64,000 nucleotides of DNA from Lysobacter solisilvae (GCF_016613535.2 NZ_CP071518.1:3224001-3288000); one strand, 5' to 3'. Shown: positions 1 through 9,094, numbered from the stretch's first letter. Numbers and translations: made by a program. The notes: generated by a model from the sequence alone, not told the origin.

Positions 1-110
1 TGCGAGGACCACAGGCGTTCCGCCCGGGCCAGATCGATCGTGTCCGCCACATCCCACAGGCGGTGGGCGACCAGGGAACCGGAACGTACGCGCAGGTGGT
101 CGTCGGTCAT
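1..110 (-). CDS. N-terminal fragment of an unrecognised protein, cut by the left edge
   Basis: A minus-strand reading frame starts with ATG at 110 and runs off the left edge, giving 36 residues that begin MTDDHLRVRSGSLVAHRLWD. The frame has the G/C-rich third positions of the neighbouring genes, so it looks coding. The Shine-Dalgarno signal before the ATG is weak. I do not recognise the family from so short a piece. It lies 128 bp upstream of, and is transcribed in the same direction as, the YiaA/B-type gene that ends at 239. Confidence 0.5.
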   Translation of the reverse strand, partial: MTDDHLRVRSGSLVAHRLWDVADTIDLARAERLWSS

Positions 111-238
111 CGGGCCCCGGCTGGAGATGGCAGTGTCCCCATGGTGCGCTTGGAGGAAGTCAACGACGGGTCAAGCCCGCGCTCAACCGGCCGGACGACA
201 AGGCGATGCGCGGCGGCGCCCGCCTCGCCGTATCGGGT

Positions 239-685
239 TCATTCGGCGGCGCGCGATCCGATGCCGTGCGTCTCACCGCGGGACTCCGCATCGAACACGG
301 CCACGTCCCGGACGTTCTTCTGCACGGCCACCGCGGCGAACAGGCTCAACACGAAGGCCATCGCATAGAAGCCCTTCTCGGTGCCACTGAGCTGCGCATT
401 CCACAGGCCCACCATCAGCAGCAGCAGGGCAATACCCAGCGACATCCAGCACAGGCCGAAATAGATCGGGGTGACGTAGGTGCCCTCGAGCCGGTCGCGC
501 ACGGATTTCTGCAGCGATACCGCGGAGAACAGCCCGTACATCAGGATGGTGAAGTAATAGCCCTTCTCGTTGAGCTGCATCGGCGCGCTCCACAACCCCG
601 CCAGGTAGGTGGTCGCGCCGATCAGCAGCGCCAGCCAGGAAGCGCCGATGAAGGCGGCGGTGGGTTTCTGGATCTGGGGCTTCAT
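239..685 (-). CDS. YiaA/YiaB-type inner membrane protein
   Basis: 148-residue integral membrane protein of the YiaA/YiaB family, whose function is not established. Four hydrophobic helices are visible in two pairs, about residues 10-32, 42-58, 76-96 and 104-122. The two halves repeat each other: 'LNEKGYYFTILMYGLFSAVS' in the first half matches 'GTEKGFYAMAFVLSLFAAVA' in the second, each followed by a QK..VRD motif. This internal duplication is typical of the family. The ATG at 685 reads MKPQIQKPTAAFIG. A 204-bp gap without a gene separates it from the VOC gene to its right, so it probably has its own promoter. Confidence 0.85.
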   Translation of the reverse strand: MKPQIQKPTAAFIGASWLALLIGATTYLAGLWSAPMQLNEKGYYFTILMYGLFSAVSLQKSVRDRLEGTYVTPIYFGLCWMSLGIALLLLMVGLWNAQLSGTEKGFYAMAFVLSLFAAVAVQKNVRDVAVFDAESRGETHGIGSRAAE

Positions 686-889
686 GCGTGTTCCGCGTCG
701 GGTGTTGCCCGGATTCTACGCACGAGTCCGGCTGTTTTGGCCAGATGCGCGCGGCGACGGGGCCGGGGGACGGCTGGGCCGCCGCGGAAGGAGCCAACGC
801 CGACCGATACCGGTCGATGGCAATGCGCGCAGGCTCCGGGCGTGCTTGGACGACAAGGCCCATGCGCTCGTCGGGCACGCCGTCGACGC

Positions 890-1318
890 CTAGAACGAGA
901 TCTTTACCGACGCCGAACTGCGCTGGGCGTCGCCATGGTGGACCGCCTCGATGTTGTTTCCGTCGGGATCCAGGGCGAATGCGGCGTAATAGCCCGGGTG
1001 ATATTCGCGCTCGCCCGGCGCGCCGTTGTCGCGGCCACCGTGGGCGAGCGCTGCCCGGTGGAACGCGTCCACCATGGCGCGGTCGCGAGCCTGGAAGGCC
1101 AGGTGGTGCCGGCCCGTCAGCTTGCCCTGCGCCGCCTCGCTACCGGCGGTGGAAACAAACAGCTCGTCGGCCCAGAAGTAGTCCTCGCCAGTGCCGCCCA
1201 CGGGCACCCCCAGCACGTCGAGGATCGCGGTGTAGAACGCCTGGCTGGCGGGCAGGTCCTTGACGACCAGCTGCACATGGTCGATCAGTCGTCCGCGGTG
1301 GAGTTCCTGCGTTTCCAT
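890..1318 (-). CDS. VOC (glyoxalase/dioxygenase-fold) family protein
   Basis: 142-residue protein with the vicinal-oxygen-chelate fold. The start LIDHVQLVVKDLPASQAFY is the usual first beta-alpha unit, followed by a mid-protein HHLAFQARD strand and a C-terminal 'YYAAFALDPDGNNIEAVHHG' strand. The histidines in HVQL and HHLAF and the Glu in NNIEAV sit where VOC proteins bind a divalent metal. Family members include glyoxalases, extradiol dioxygenases and antibiotic-binding proteins; the substrate cannot be told from sequence. The gene stands alone between longer gaps on the minus strand. Confidence 0.85.
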   Translation of the reverse strand: METQELHRGRLIDHVQLVVKDLPASQAFYTAILDVLGVPVGGTGEDYFWADELFVSTAGSEAAQGKLTGRHHLAFQARDRAMVDAFHRAALAHGGRDNGAPGEREYHPGYYAAFALDPDGNNIEAVHHGDAQRSSASVKISF

Positions 1319-1456
1319 GCAATGCTCCTTGAAAGAAGTCGATCTTCGAGTCGCCCGGTCTCGATCCGTGCCGGATCCGGTTCGCAGCGTTGCCGGCGGC
1401 CCGCCCTCGCGGCCGACAGCCGCAGGTGGGTGGCGGCAGCACCACGCGTCGCGCCT

Positions 1457-1981
1457 TCAGCCCACCGCGTTGATCACCGCCTGGGTGAACGCGGGGATGT
1501 CGGCCGGCTTGCGGCTGGTGATGATGTGGCCGTCGGTGACCACTTCCGCATCCTTCCAGCGCGCACCCGCGTTCTCCAAGTCCGTGCGTACCGAAGGCCA
1601 GGACGTGACTTCGCGGCCGTTCGCCGCGCCCGACTCCACCAGGAGCCAGGGGCCGTGGCAGATTGCGGCCAGGGGCTTGCCGGCGCGATCGAAGGCACGC
1701 ACGAATTCGACGGCCTCGGGCACCATGCGCAGCCGGTCGGGATTGATCTGGCCGCCAGGCAGCACGAGCGCGTCGTAGTCGTCCGAGGAAGCCTGCCCCA
1801 GTTCCACGTCGACGGGCACCGAGTCGCCCCAGTCCTTGTCCTTCCATCCGCGGATCTGTCCGCCCTTGGGAGAAATGACATCGACCGCGTAACCAGCCTG
1901 CTTGAGCTGCGCGCGGGGGTCCATGAGTTCGGACTGTTCGAAACCGTCGGTGGCGAGGATGGCGATCCGCTTGCCGGCCAT
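1457..1981 (-). CDS. DJ-1/PfpI family protein (YhbO/PfpI-like)
   Basis: 174-residue class I glutamine-amidotransferase-like protein. Family members are reported as proteases, deglycases or general stress proteins. The start MAGKRIAILATDGFEQSEL carries the conserved Glu of the active site, and 'KPLAAICHGPWLLVESG' carries the nucleophilic-elbow Cys followed by His. The frame is open further upstream, but the ATG at 1981 is preferred because GAGGAC precedes it and it begins exactly at the first beta strand of the fold. It is transcribed divergently from the YCII gene, 235 bp away. Confidence 0.88.
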   Translation of the reverse strand: MAGKRIAILATDGFEQSELMDPRAQLKQAGYAVDVISPKGGQIRGWKDKDWGDSVPVDVELGQASSDDYDALVLPGGQINPDRLRMVPEAVEFVRAFDRAGKPLAAICHGPWLLVESGAANGREVTSWPSVRTDLENAGARWKDAEVVTDGHIITSRKPADIPAFTQAVINAVG

Positions 1982-2216
1982 GGGAAGTCCTCGGAATGCG
2001 GGACGGTGACCGTACGCGAACATCGGTTCAATGGCCGTGAATCGCGGTGATGCTGTGCGGGCCGGGTTTGCCAGCCAAACGGTCCAGCCAGGGAGCTGCA
2101 TGCGGCGGCCGCGCATGCAGCCGGCCGTGCGGCCAAAACCCCTGCTTTTGCGCACTGCGGTGACGCCGGGTCCGCTACCGTCTGCTGATCTTCAAATCTG
2201 GGCCGAAGGAAGCAGC

Positions 2217-2576
2217 ATGAAGACGTTTCTTGCCGTATTTACCGGCACGCAGGACGGCATGGACGCGTGGAAATCCCTGGATGGCGCGCAACGCCAGGCC
2301 AGGGAAAAGGAAGGCATGCAGGCGTGGCAAGCCTGGGTCGAGAAGAATGCGTCTGCGATCATCGACCACGGCGCACCGCTGGGAAAGACCAAGCGGATCT
2401 CCGGCGAAGGGATCGCCGACATCCGCAACAACCTGGCCGCATATACGGTCGTGCGGGCTCCGTCGCATGAGGCCGCGGCAAAGCTGTTCGAGTCCCATCC
2501 ACACTTCGCGATCTTCCCGGGGGATGGGGTCGAAGTCATGGAGTGCCTGCCCATTCCGGAAATGCCGGCCACGTGA
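2217..2576 (+). CDS. YCII-related domain protein
   Basis: 119-residue protein of the YCII type, a small ferredoxin-like alpha-beta fold with a conserved His/Asp pair of unclear enzymatic role. The start MKTFLAVFTGTQDGMDAW is the first strand and helix. 'SIIDHGAPLG'-type sequence (here ASAIIDHGAPLGKTK) and AAKLFESHPHFAIFPGDGVEVMEC-type sequence follow, the latter split as 'AAKLFESHPHFAIFPG' and 'DGVEVMECLPI'. An AAGGA lies nine bases before the ATG, and the much longer upstream open frame has no support. It converges on the lipoprotein gene at 2648. Confidence 0.8.
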   Translation: MKTFLAVFTGTQDGMDAWKSLDGAQRQAREKEGMQAWQAWVEKNASAIIDHGAPLGKTKRISGEGIADIRNNLAAYTVVRAPSHEAAAKLFESHPHFAIFPGDGVEVMECLPIPEMPAT

Positions 2577-2628
2577 GCGAGACGGTCCCGGTGCGTGTGC
2601 ATCGGGGCCGCATCGGAATGGCTATTGG

Positions 2629-2646
2629 GGCAGCCCCCGGGCTGCC
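2629..2646. terminator. GC-rich hairpin between convergent genes
   Basis: Inverted repeat GGCAGCCC-CC-GGGCTGCC at 2629-2646 lies between the stop of the YCII gene (2576) and the stop of the lipoprotein gene (2648). It is well placed to stop both convergent transcripts, but it lacks a T run and has a very tight loop. Confidence 0.4.
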
Positions 2647-2647
2647 G

Positions 2648-3184
2648 TCAGCCGGCGCCCTGCAACTGCTTCATCAGTGCCTCGATCCGGGCCTTGTTCT
2701 GCTTCACGAACTGCACCGAGGCCGGATCGATGCCCTCCGGAATCGCCTTGAGCTGGCCGGCATCCAGGGCGCCCTGCGTCATCAGCGCGGCCATCAGTGT
2801 TTCGCCGGTGAGGGCGAACTCACGGGTCGACATGCCCGATTGCTCGATGATCCCGCGCACCTTCGCGTTGGCTTTTAGGCGCGCCGCGTACTGCGCGCTG
2901 TCTTCCCGCGAGAGGTTCATGGAGAGATCCTCGAGCGCAGGATCACTGGCGGCCGCCCGGGCCAGGCCTGCCTGTGCGGCGAAATAGGCCGTCACGTTGT
3001 CCATGGTCAGCACGTAAGCGGCATCGGTCTGCGGCGACGCCGCGGGCTGGGGGGACGCTACTTCGGACGGGGCCCCGGCGGCGACGGGTTCCGGCGCCTG
3101 CGCGGTCGGAGCCGTCGTGTTGTTGCAGGCGGAAAGCGCGGCGAGAGCCAGCAGCCCCAGCGGCCAGCGGGTGGACTTGGACAT
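2648..3184 (-). CDS. Lipoprotein of unknown function
   Basis: 178-residue predicted lipoprotein. A signal peptide MSKSTRWPLGLLALAALSAC ends in a lipobox (LSAC) with the acylated Cys at residue 20. A low-complexity Ala/Pro/Thr linker (residues 21-55) follows, then a helical domain starting AAYVLTMDNVTAYFAAQAGL and ending KQNKARIEALMKQLQGAG. Periplasmic or outer-membrane anchoring is inferred from the signal. I do not recognise the helical domain. It is divergent from the cytochrome gene, with 250 bp between their starts and no strong promoter that I can identify. Confidence 0.8.
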   Translation of the reverse strand: MSKSTRWPLGLLALAALSACNNTTAPTAQAPEPVAAGAPSEVASPQPAASPQTDAAYVLTMDNVTAYFAAQAGLARAAASDPALEDLSMNLSREDSAQYAARLKANAKVRGIIEQSGMSTREFALTGETLMAALMTQGALDAGQLKAIPEGIDPASVQFVKQNKARIEALMKQLQGAG

Positions 3185-3434
3185 CGGATACTCCGGATGC
3201 GAAGGAATCGAGGGTGGTGGCAGGCTGGCGGATGATGCCCGTCGTGGCCCGCGGACGAAGGTGCCGGAAGTACGCCTCGGCCAGGCCCGAACCTCCGTGT
3301 CGCCTGCTCCGGACGCCGCCCTGCGCGGTCATCTACCCGCCAGGACGCCAGGATTGTCGCCGCGCCCCAACGTCTGGCTGGCCTGCCACCGGTCGCTTGT
3401 GCGTATCCCCCTTTAGCTTCGTGGAGGGCCGGAC

Positions 3435-4337
3435 ATGCGACGTGGGATGAAATGGGTGGCAATGGTCGTGGGCGTCGCCGTGCTCGCGGCAGGGACGCTC
3501 GTGGCCGTCTCATGGGCACTGACCGGCCGCGCACTGGAGCGCACCTATGCGATCAATGACCCGCCTTTGAAGATCACCCGGGACGCGGGCACCCTCGCCC
3601 GCGGCGAGCATCTGTTCGCCACGCGGGGCTGCGCGGATTGCCACGGCCGGCAGGGCGAAGGCCGGGTGCTGATCGACGAGCCGGGCCTGATGAGGGTCGT
3701 GCCAACGAATCTCACCCGTGCGGTGCACGTGCCGGCCTACACCGACGACGCCCTTGCCGCGGCGATCCGCCACGGGGTCCGTCCCGACGGTACGCCGCTG
3801 ATGATCATGCCCACCGGCGACTACGCCCAGCTCGATGACCAGGACGTCGGCGCCCTGGTGCTGTACATGCGCACCCTGCCGATGCGCGCCAACGATCCCG
3901 GCCGCAGTGTTGTCGGCCCGATCGGACGCGTGCTGCACACACTGGGCAAGCTGCCCCTGCTACCTGCCGAATCGGTCGACCATGCGCCCCGCCTGCGCCA
4001 GGCGCCGCCGGTGGCGCCGACCGTCGAGTACGGCCGCTACGTCGCCCAGGTATGCACGGGTTGCCATCGAAGCGACTTCACCGGCGGGCTGGTGGTCGAA
4101 CCGGGTACGCCGCCGTCGGCCAACCTCACCCCCCATGCGACTGGCCTGGCGGACTGGTCGGAGACGGATTTCCTGCGCCTGATGCATACCGGCCTCAGGC
4201 CCGACGGCCGCGCGGTGGACCCGATGATGCCGTGGCGCTCATACAGTCGGATGGAAGATGTCGAGCTGCGCGCGGTGTGGGCCTACCTGGCCTCGCTCGA
4301 GCCCGTGCCCGGCGGTGGCGGTGGCGCCGGAAAGTAG
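3435..4337 (+). CDS. Membrane-anchored diheme cytochrome c
   Basis: 300-residue c-type cytochrome with two covalent heme sites: CADCH at residues 66-70 and CTGCH at 207-211. An uncleaved-looking N-terminal helix (about residues 5-30) would anchor it in the inner membrane facing the periplasm. After each heme motif, Met-containing stretches (TPLMIMPTGDY; VDPMMPWRSY) could supply axial ligands. The two-domain plan resembles the cytochrome subunits of alcohol and aldehyde dehydrogenases, but no dehydrogenase gene is adjacent. The ATG at 3435 has GGAGGG seven bases upstream; a second ATG 12 bp later is possible. The C-terminus ends in a glycine-rich tail. Confidence 0.88.
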   Translation: MRRGMKWVAMVVGVAVLAAGTLVAVSWALTGRALERTYAINDPPLKITRDAGTLARGEHLFATRGCADCHGRQGEGRVLIDEPGLMRVVPTNLTRAVHVPAYTDDALAAAIRHGVRPDGTPLMIMPTGDYAQLDDQDVGALVLYMRTLPMRANDPGRSVVGPIGRVLHTLGKLPLLPAESVDHAPRLRQAPPVAPTVEYGRYVAQVCTGCHRSDFTGGLVVEPGTPPSANLTPHATGLADWSETDFLRLMHTGLRPDGRAVDPMMPWRSYSRMEDVELRAVWAYLASLEPVPGGGGGAGK

Positions 4338-4430
4338 GTTCGAGGGGACCAGCGGGCGCTTGGGCGCGCAATCGCGCGCAGCGATCACGCCACATCCCTA
4401 CACTACCCGCCCCCCTTCCGCGCCGGCGCC

Positions 4431-5154
4431 ATGTCCGAACCTGTCCGCCTGTCCCGCCGCGTGTCCGAACTGGCGCGCTGCTCCCGCGCCGATGCCGAAC
4501 GCTATATCGAAGGCGGCTGGGTACGCGTGGACGGCAAGGTGGTCGATGCTCCGCAGCTGATGGTGTCGGACGAACGCGTCGAGCTGGACCCCCCATGCGG
4601 TGCTCGAGGATTCCGAACCGGCGACGTTCCTGCTGCACAAGCCACCGGGCTACGACACCATCGCCGGTCCGCGCCCGGCCGCCGCACTGCTCACGCCGGA
4701 ATCGCGCTGGGCCGAGGACCCCACCGGCATGCGCCTGCTGCAACGGCATTTCGTCCGTCCCACGCCGTTGTTCGACCTCGACAACGATGCCAGCGGGCTG
4801 ATGGTGCTGTCGCAGGACGGACGCGTGTGGCGCCGGCTGACGGAAGATGCCGACCGCATCGAGCAGGAATTCATCGTGGAGGTCGCGGGCGACATCGCAC
4901 CCTACGGCCTGCACCGCCTCAATCATGGCCTGCGCTTTCGTGGTCGCGAGCTGCCGCCCTGCAAGGTCAGCTGGCAGAACGAGATCCGGCTGCGATTCGC
5001 CATCAAGGCGGTACAACCCGGCCAGCTGCGCGAGATGTGCGCGCAGGTCGGCCTGCAGGTCGTGGCCATCCGCCGCATCCGCATCGGCAAGGTGCCGCTG
5101 GGCAAGATGCCGGTGCGCCAGTGGCGCTATCTGCCGGTGAGCGAGCGCTTCTAG
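4431..5154 (+). pseudogene. RluF-like rRNA pseudouridine synthase, split by a one-base frameshift
   Basis: Two reading frames together encode one protein of about 240 residues. The first part, from ATG 4431, is an S4 RNA-binding domain (LSRRVSELARCSRADAERYI, ending DERVELD). The second continues VLEDSEPATFLLHKPPGYDT with the pseudouridine synthase core. In that core, FDLDNDASGLMVLSQDGR holds the catalytic Asp position, and the chain ends QVVAIRRIRIGKVPLGKMPV. The frames separate at a run of six C at 4589-4594; five C would restore VELDPHAVLEDSE. Either the sequence has an assembly error here or the gene is recently inactivated. The product would modify 23S rRNA uridines. Its stop codon overlaps the stop of the convergent oxidoreductase gene. 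Confidence 0.85.
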
Positions 5155-6206
5155 CGCGGGTCCACCCACGCTGGCACCCGCGCACACCCGGAAGCCGCGG
5201 CATCGACCGCGGCCTCCATCACCGCCATGACATCGAGCATCTGCACCGGCGACACCGGATTCTCGCCTTCACCGCGGACCGCCGCCGCCAACCCGGCGTA
5301 GAAGCGCGACTGGTCGCCTCGCGGCACGGGCCGCCGATGAACTCCGCCCTCCGCGTCGTGCCAGACCAGCGGGTCCGGATCCTCGCCCCATCGTGGGTCA
5401 CCCGGGCGCAGGCCGGCCATGAGTTGGGCCTCCTGACGATCGGCGCCCTGCTTCACCAGGCTGCCCCGCGTGCCATGGACCACGAAGCGGGCGCCCGCGC
5501 CGGCCGCCAGCATGCCGGCGTGCAGCACCACGCGCCGGCTGCCGTAGGCCAGCAGGACGTGCGCCCAGTCGTCGGTCACGGCGCCGCCACGCTGGGCCGA
5601 CAGGCTGGCCAGTACGGAATCGGGCCGGCCCAGCAACAGCAGTGCCTGATCGACCAGGTGCGGGCCCAGATCCCACCACAGACCGCTGGCGGGCCCGGCC
5701 TGCTCGCGCCACCGCGCCCGAACGTCGGGGCGGAAGCGCTCGATGCGCGATTCCAAGTGCACGGGCTCGCCGATCAGGCCGCTCGCGATGGCCTCGCGCA
5801 CCGCCAGGAAGTCGCTATCCCAGCGGCGGTTGTGGAACACCGACAGCACCCGGTCCTGATGGCGGGCCAGCGTGGCCAGCTCGCAGGCCTCGGCCAGTGT
5901 GGGGGTGACCGGCTTGTCGACCACCACGTGCCGGCCGGCGGCGAGCGCCGCACGCGCGAGCGGCGCATGGCTCTGGTTGGGCGAGGCGATCACCACCAGC
6001 TGCACGCGCGGATCGGCAATCGCCGCCAGCGGATCGGCAATGACGTCCACCTGCGGCAGATCGGCGTGCACGCGCGCCGCATCGCGCGAAGCGACAACCA
6101 CCAGCGACAACGCCGGCACGGCCTGGATGAGGGGCGCGTGGAAGGTGCGGCCGGCGAAGCCATAGCCGATCAGGGCCACGCGGGTCGGAGCTGGGCGCGG
6201 GGGCAT
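5151..6206 (-). CDS. Gfo/Idh/MocA family NAD(P)-dependent oxidoreductase
   Basis: 351-residue oxidoreductase. The Rossmann start TRVALIGYGFAGRTFHAPLI binds NAD(P), and the family motif with the catalytic Lys, GRHVVVDKPVTPTLAEA, follows at about residue 90. 'FHNRRWDSDF' and 'LWWDLGPHLVDQALLLLG' are the typical substrate-domain segments, including the conserved DLG-H. The overall form matches the YdgJ/scyllo-inositol dehydrogenase-like branch, but the sugar substrate is unknown. The start at 6206 is chosen because the fold begins directly after it; an in-frame ATG at 6233 is possible. Its stop codon shares bases with the stop of the convergent pseudouridine synthase gene. Confidence 0.88.
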   Translation of the reverse strand: MPPRPAPTRVALIGYGFAGRTFHAPLIQAVPALSLVVVASRDAARVHADLPQVDVIADPLAAIADPRVQLVVIASPNQSHAPLARAALAAGRHVVVDKPVTPTLAEACELATLARHQDRVLSVFHNRRWDSDFLAVREAIASGLIGEPVHLESRIERFRPDVRARWREQAGPASGLWWDLGPHLVDQALLLLGRPDSVLASLSAQRGGAVTDDWAHVLLAYGSRRVVLHAGMLAAGAGARFVVHGTRGSLVKQGADRQEAQLMAGLRPGDPRWGEDPDPLVWHDAEGGVHRRPVPRGDQSRFYAGLAAAVRGEGENPVSPVQMLDVMAVMEAAVDAAASGCARVPAWVDPR

Positions 6207-6389
6207 GGCGTCGCCGACGGGAGGGGCCCCCATGCTGCCCCAGGCCCGGTCGCGATGTATATCGACGCGTGTGCGCAGGCCGCGTTCGATGCGGCGGTGC
6301 GGGCCAGGGAAACAGGATTCGCCCACGCGGCTAACTCTCGTTCACTGGGCGTTGCGCCGCGTGGTTTGTGCGTCCGATAGGCTGCCCGG

Positions 6390-7529
6390 ATGTCGCCCAT
6401 CCTCCGCGTGCTCTTCCGCCCCCTGCGCACGCGCAACGGGCGGCGCCTGGCAACCGGCCTGCTCGTTGCCGCGATGCTAATCACGGCCTGCCAACCGCCG
6501 GCGCCCCGATACCAGCCGACCCCCGAGCAGGTGCGCGCGCAGATTCGGCGGCTGCTGCCCTCGACGCTGGCTGATCGCGCCGGGTGGGCAGCCGACATCC
6601 AGTCCGCCTTCCAGTTACTGGAGCTTCCGCCCACGACCGCGAACCTGTGCGCCGTGTTGGCCGTGACGGAACAGGAATCGGGCTACAAGGCCGATCCGCC
6701 CGTCGAAGGCCTGGGTAGGATCGCGCGCGCCGAGATCGAACGACGCGCGCGTGCCAAGGGCGTGCCGGCCCTGGCCGTGAGGGGCCTGCTGCTGATCAAG
6801 GCGCCGGATGGGCGCAGCTATGGCGACAAGCTGGCGGCCGTGCGCACCGAGCGCGAACTCAGCGCGTTGTATGAGGAGCTGGCCGCGCGCGCGCCCTCAT
6901 TCGGCCAGCGCCTGCTCGAGCGCGGCAACCCGGTCCGCACCGGCGGACCGATGCAGGTCAGCATCGACTACGCCCAGCGCCAGGTCCGCGCGCGCCCCTA
7001 TCCCTACCCGATGGCCGGAACGCTGCGACGCGAGGTTTTCAGCCGCCGTGGCGGGATGTACTTCGGCATTGCGCACCTGCTCAAGTACCCCAACACCTAC
7101 ACGCGACACCTCTACCGGTTCGCCGACTTCAACGCAGGCCACTACGCCAGCCGCAATGCAGCCTTCCAGGCGGCGGTGAGCCAGGCCAGCGGCATCGCGC
7201 TGTCCCTGGACGGCGACCTGGTCGCGCATGGCTCCGACGCAGTCGGCGCAACCGAAGCCGCGGTGCGCTCGCTCGCGGGATCCCTCCAGCTCGATCACGA
7301 CGAAATCCGCCGCGCGCTACGGCAGGGCGGCCAGTTCGACTTCGAAAAGTCCGACCTCTACCTGCGCGTGTTCGCATTGGCCGAAAAGCGAGCGGGCCGG
7401 CGCCTGCCCCGTGCACGCCTGCCCGGCATCCGCCTCGACAGCCCGAAAATCACCCGCCGCCTGACGACGGAATGGTTCGCGCAACGCGTGGAGACGCGCT
7501 ACCGCGCGTGCGAGGCCCGTGCCCGCTGA
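6390..7529 (+). CDS. DUF1615 lipoprotein (possible lytic-transglycosylase-like fold)
   Basis: 379-residue lipoprotein of the DUF1615 family. The signal region ends in LLVAAMLITACQPP with the lipobox LITAC at residues 30-34. The body contains AVLAVTEQESGYKADP, which resembles the catalytic Glu-Ser motif of soluble lytic transglycosylases, and a later RRGGMYFGIAHLLKYPNTY block. A peptidoglycan role is plausible but is inference. The unusually long Arg-rich N-region before the hydrophobic core suggests translation might begin later than 6390, but no better start with a ribosome site is evident. A GCCCGC-TGAA-GCGGGC hairpin spans its stop codon. Confidence 0.8.
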   Translation: MSPILRVLFRPLRTRNGRRLATGLLVAAMLITACQPPAPRYQPTPEQVRAQIRRLLPSTLADRAGWAADIQSAFQLLELPPTTANLCAVLAVTEQESGYKADPPVEGLGRIARAEIERRARAKGVPALAVRGLLLIKAPDGRSYGDKLAAVRTERELSALYEELAARAPSFGQRLLERGNPVRTGGPMQVSIDYAQRQVRARPYPYPMAGTLRREVFSRRGGMYFGIAHLLKYPNTYTRHLYRFADFNAGHYASRNAAFQAAVSQASGIALSLDGDLVAHGSDAVGATEAAVRSLAGSLQLDHDEIRRALRQGGQFDFEKSDLYLRVFALAEKRAGRRLPRARLPGIRLDSPKITRRLTTEWFAQRVETRYRACEARAR

Positions 7530-7536
7530 AGCGGGC
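7521..7536. terminator. Small hairpin over the stop codon of the DUF1615 gene
   Basis: GCCCGC (7521-7526), loop TGAA containing the TGA stop, GCGGGC (7531-7536). It sits between two convergent genes. There is no T run, so terminator activity is uncertain. Confidence 0.3.
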
Positions 7537-7558
7537 GCGGTGCCGACGTCCTGTCCGC

Positions 7559-9094
7559 TTACTTGGCGCCGTTCGCGGGCGCGGCTTGCGTCGCTGCCTT
7601 CGGCTTCGGCTTGCTGGCCAGCCAGCCCTTGATGTAGTCGACAAAATAGGCGTGATTGGTCCAGTTTGCCGGATCGGCGAATGCCAGGAACCGCTCCGCG
7701 GCATCATGGGCACCGGGGTCACCCAGGTCCTTGAGTGCCAGGGCCAGCAGGCGCCATGCCTCACCGTTGCGCGGAAACTCGGCCAGCATCTCCTTCGCGC
7801 ACGCCGCCTGCGCCGCGACATTCTGTTCGAGCCAGTAGCTCTCGCAGATCATTTCGTTCGCGGACTCGCGGGTGTCGGTATCATCCATCGCGCGCTTGAA
7901 CGCGGCACGTGCCTCCTCGAAGCGCTTGAGCCTGCGCAGGACCGAGCCCAGTTCGTACGCTCCCCAGCCGTCCTTCGGGGCCAGTTCCTCCGCACGCCGG
8001 GCATCGGGAAGCGCGCGGTCGAGATGGTTCAGCATCTCCAGGGAACGGGCGCGATCCTGATACGCCATGTTGCTCCTGGGATTGAAACGGATGGCCTGCG
8101 AGGCATACATCACGCTGTCCCAATACCGTCCCAGGTTTTTCACCGCGCGCGCGGTGGCATCCAAGTAGCTGGGCGACAATCGCGCCGTCTGTTCCAGCAC
8201 CGGCGCCATCTCCGCCCGCTCCGGGTGCTGCGAGGCCTCCTGGCCCATCTCGTTCCCACGCAACGCGCCCAGCGCGGGGTTGTCCTGCTCGCGCGCCCGC
8301 GCCATCGCCACCAGGTGGCGCATCCCTTCCAGCGAACCGCCCCAGCGCGGCTGTTCGGCCCAGAGCAGGCTCGACATCACCCGGTAGGATGCGGCGTCCG
8401 CCTTCAGGCAGGCCTGCATGCCCACGCGCTGTGCGAGGTCGCTGCTGCTGGCGCCGATGGCGATCAGGCGATCGCAGGCCGGCAGCAGCCGCGGGTTCTT
8501 CTTCATTGCGAAATCCAGGTCCGGTATGGCCTGGGCGAACAGTTCGTTCATTCGCTGCACGCGCTGTGCGGACGTGTCCTTCATCCGTGCCTTGCCACGC
8601 GCCTCCCACCCCGCGTCGACCAGGTGCCACGCGCGCGCGGTCCGGGCATACGTGCTCTTGGGCGACTGCTCCACCCAGCGTTGCGCGAGACGGCCAGCGC
8701 GTTCGCCGTGGTCGAAGACGTCGTACGCGCGGAAGATGCGGTCGCGATGGGCCGGCGGCTGGAACTGCGACGCCAGCAAGGCCGCGTAGCGCTCGTCGAG
8801 CACCTTGCCGCCGTCCTCGCCGTCCAGCGTCTTCTCGATCTCGTCCAGCGAGATTTCCTCGGCCATGAGGGCGCACAGGGCTTCGGCCGTCCCGGGCAGC
8901 CAGTCGTTGCCAGGCAGTGCCGGATACGCCAGGCAGCGTTCGCGGGGATCGGTGATGGCTTCGGCGCGCTCCACGGCGTCCAGGTAGGCCTGCATCTGCG
9001 CCGTGGGCTTCTGGGGCTCCGGCTCCTGCCCGTGCGCTGCACCGGTGGCCAGGATCAACGCCAGCACAGCCTGCCGATAGTCCAGTCGCATCAC
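7559..9094 (-). CDS. Exported TPR-repeat protein (DUF4034-like)
   Basis: 511-residue protein with an N-terminal signal peptide (MMRLDYRQAVLALILATGAAHGQ) and mostly helical repeats after it. TPR-like units are visible at about residues 320-440: 'DSVMYASQAIRFNPRSNMAY', 'DRALPDARRAEELAPKDGWG', 'EEARAAFKRAMDDTDT' and 'CAKEMLAEFPRNGEAWRLLA'. The N-terminal half (LDEIEKTLDGEDGGKVLDER) resembles the DUF4034 proteins common in Xanthomonadaceae. It probably works in the periplasm as a scaffold. The C-terminus is a Lys/Ala/Pro tail. An upstream ATG is not needed because the signal peptide starts at 9094. Confidence 0.75.
   Translation of the reverse strand: MMRLDYRQAVLALILATGAAHGQEPEPQKPTAQMQAYLDAVERAEAITDPRERCLAYPALPGNDWLPGTAEALCALMAEEISLDEIEKTLDGEDGGKVLDERYAALLASQFQPPAHRDRIFRAYDVFDHGERAGRLAQRWVEQSPKSTYARTARAWHLVDAGWEARGKARMKDTSAQRVQRMNELFAQAIPDLDFAMKKNPRLLPACDRLIAIGASSSDLAQRVGMQACLKADAASYRVMSSLLWAEQPRWGGSLEGMRHLVAMARAREQDNPALGALRGNEMGQEASQHPERAEMAPVLEQTARLSPSYLDATARAVKNLGRYWDSVMYASQAIRFNPRSNMAYQDRARSLEMLNHLDRALPDARRAEELAPKDGWGAYELGSVLRRLKRFEEARAAFKRAMDDTDTRESANEMICESYWLEQNVAAQAACAKEMLAEFPRNGEAWRLLALALKDLGDPGAHDAAERFLAFADPANWTNHAYFVDYIKGWLASKPKPKAATQAAPANGAK

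Noticed and set aside
206..2050. Very long plus-strand open frame (over 600 codons) across the first genes
   Set aside because: It runs antisense to YiaA/B, VOC and DJ-1 genes that have clear families; the protein is Arg/Gly-rich noise produced by the high GC content.
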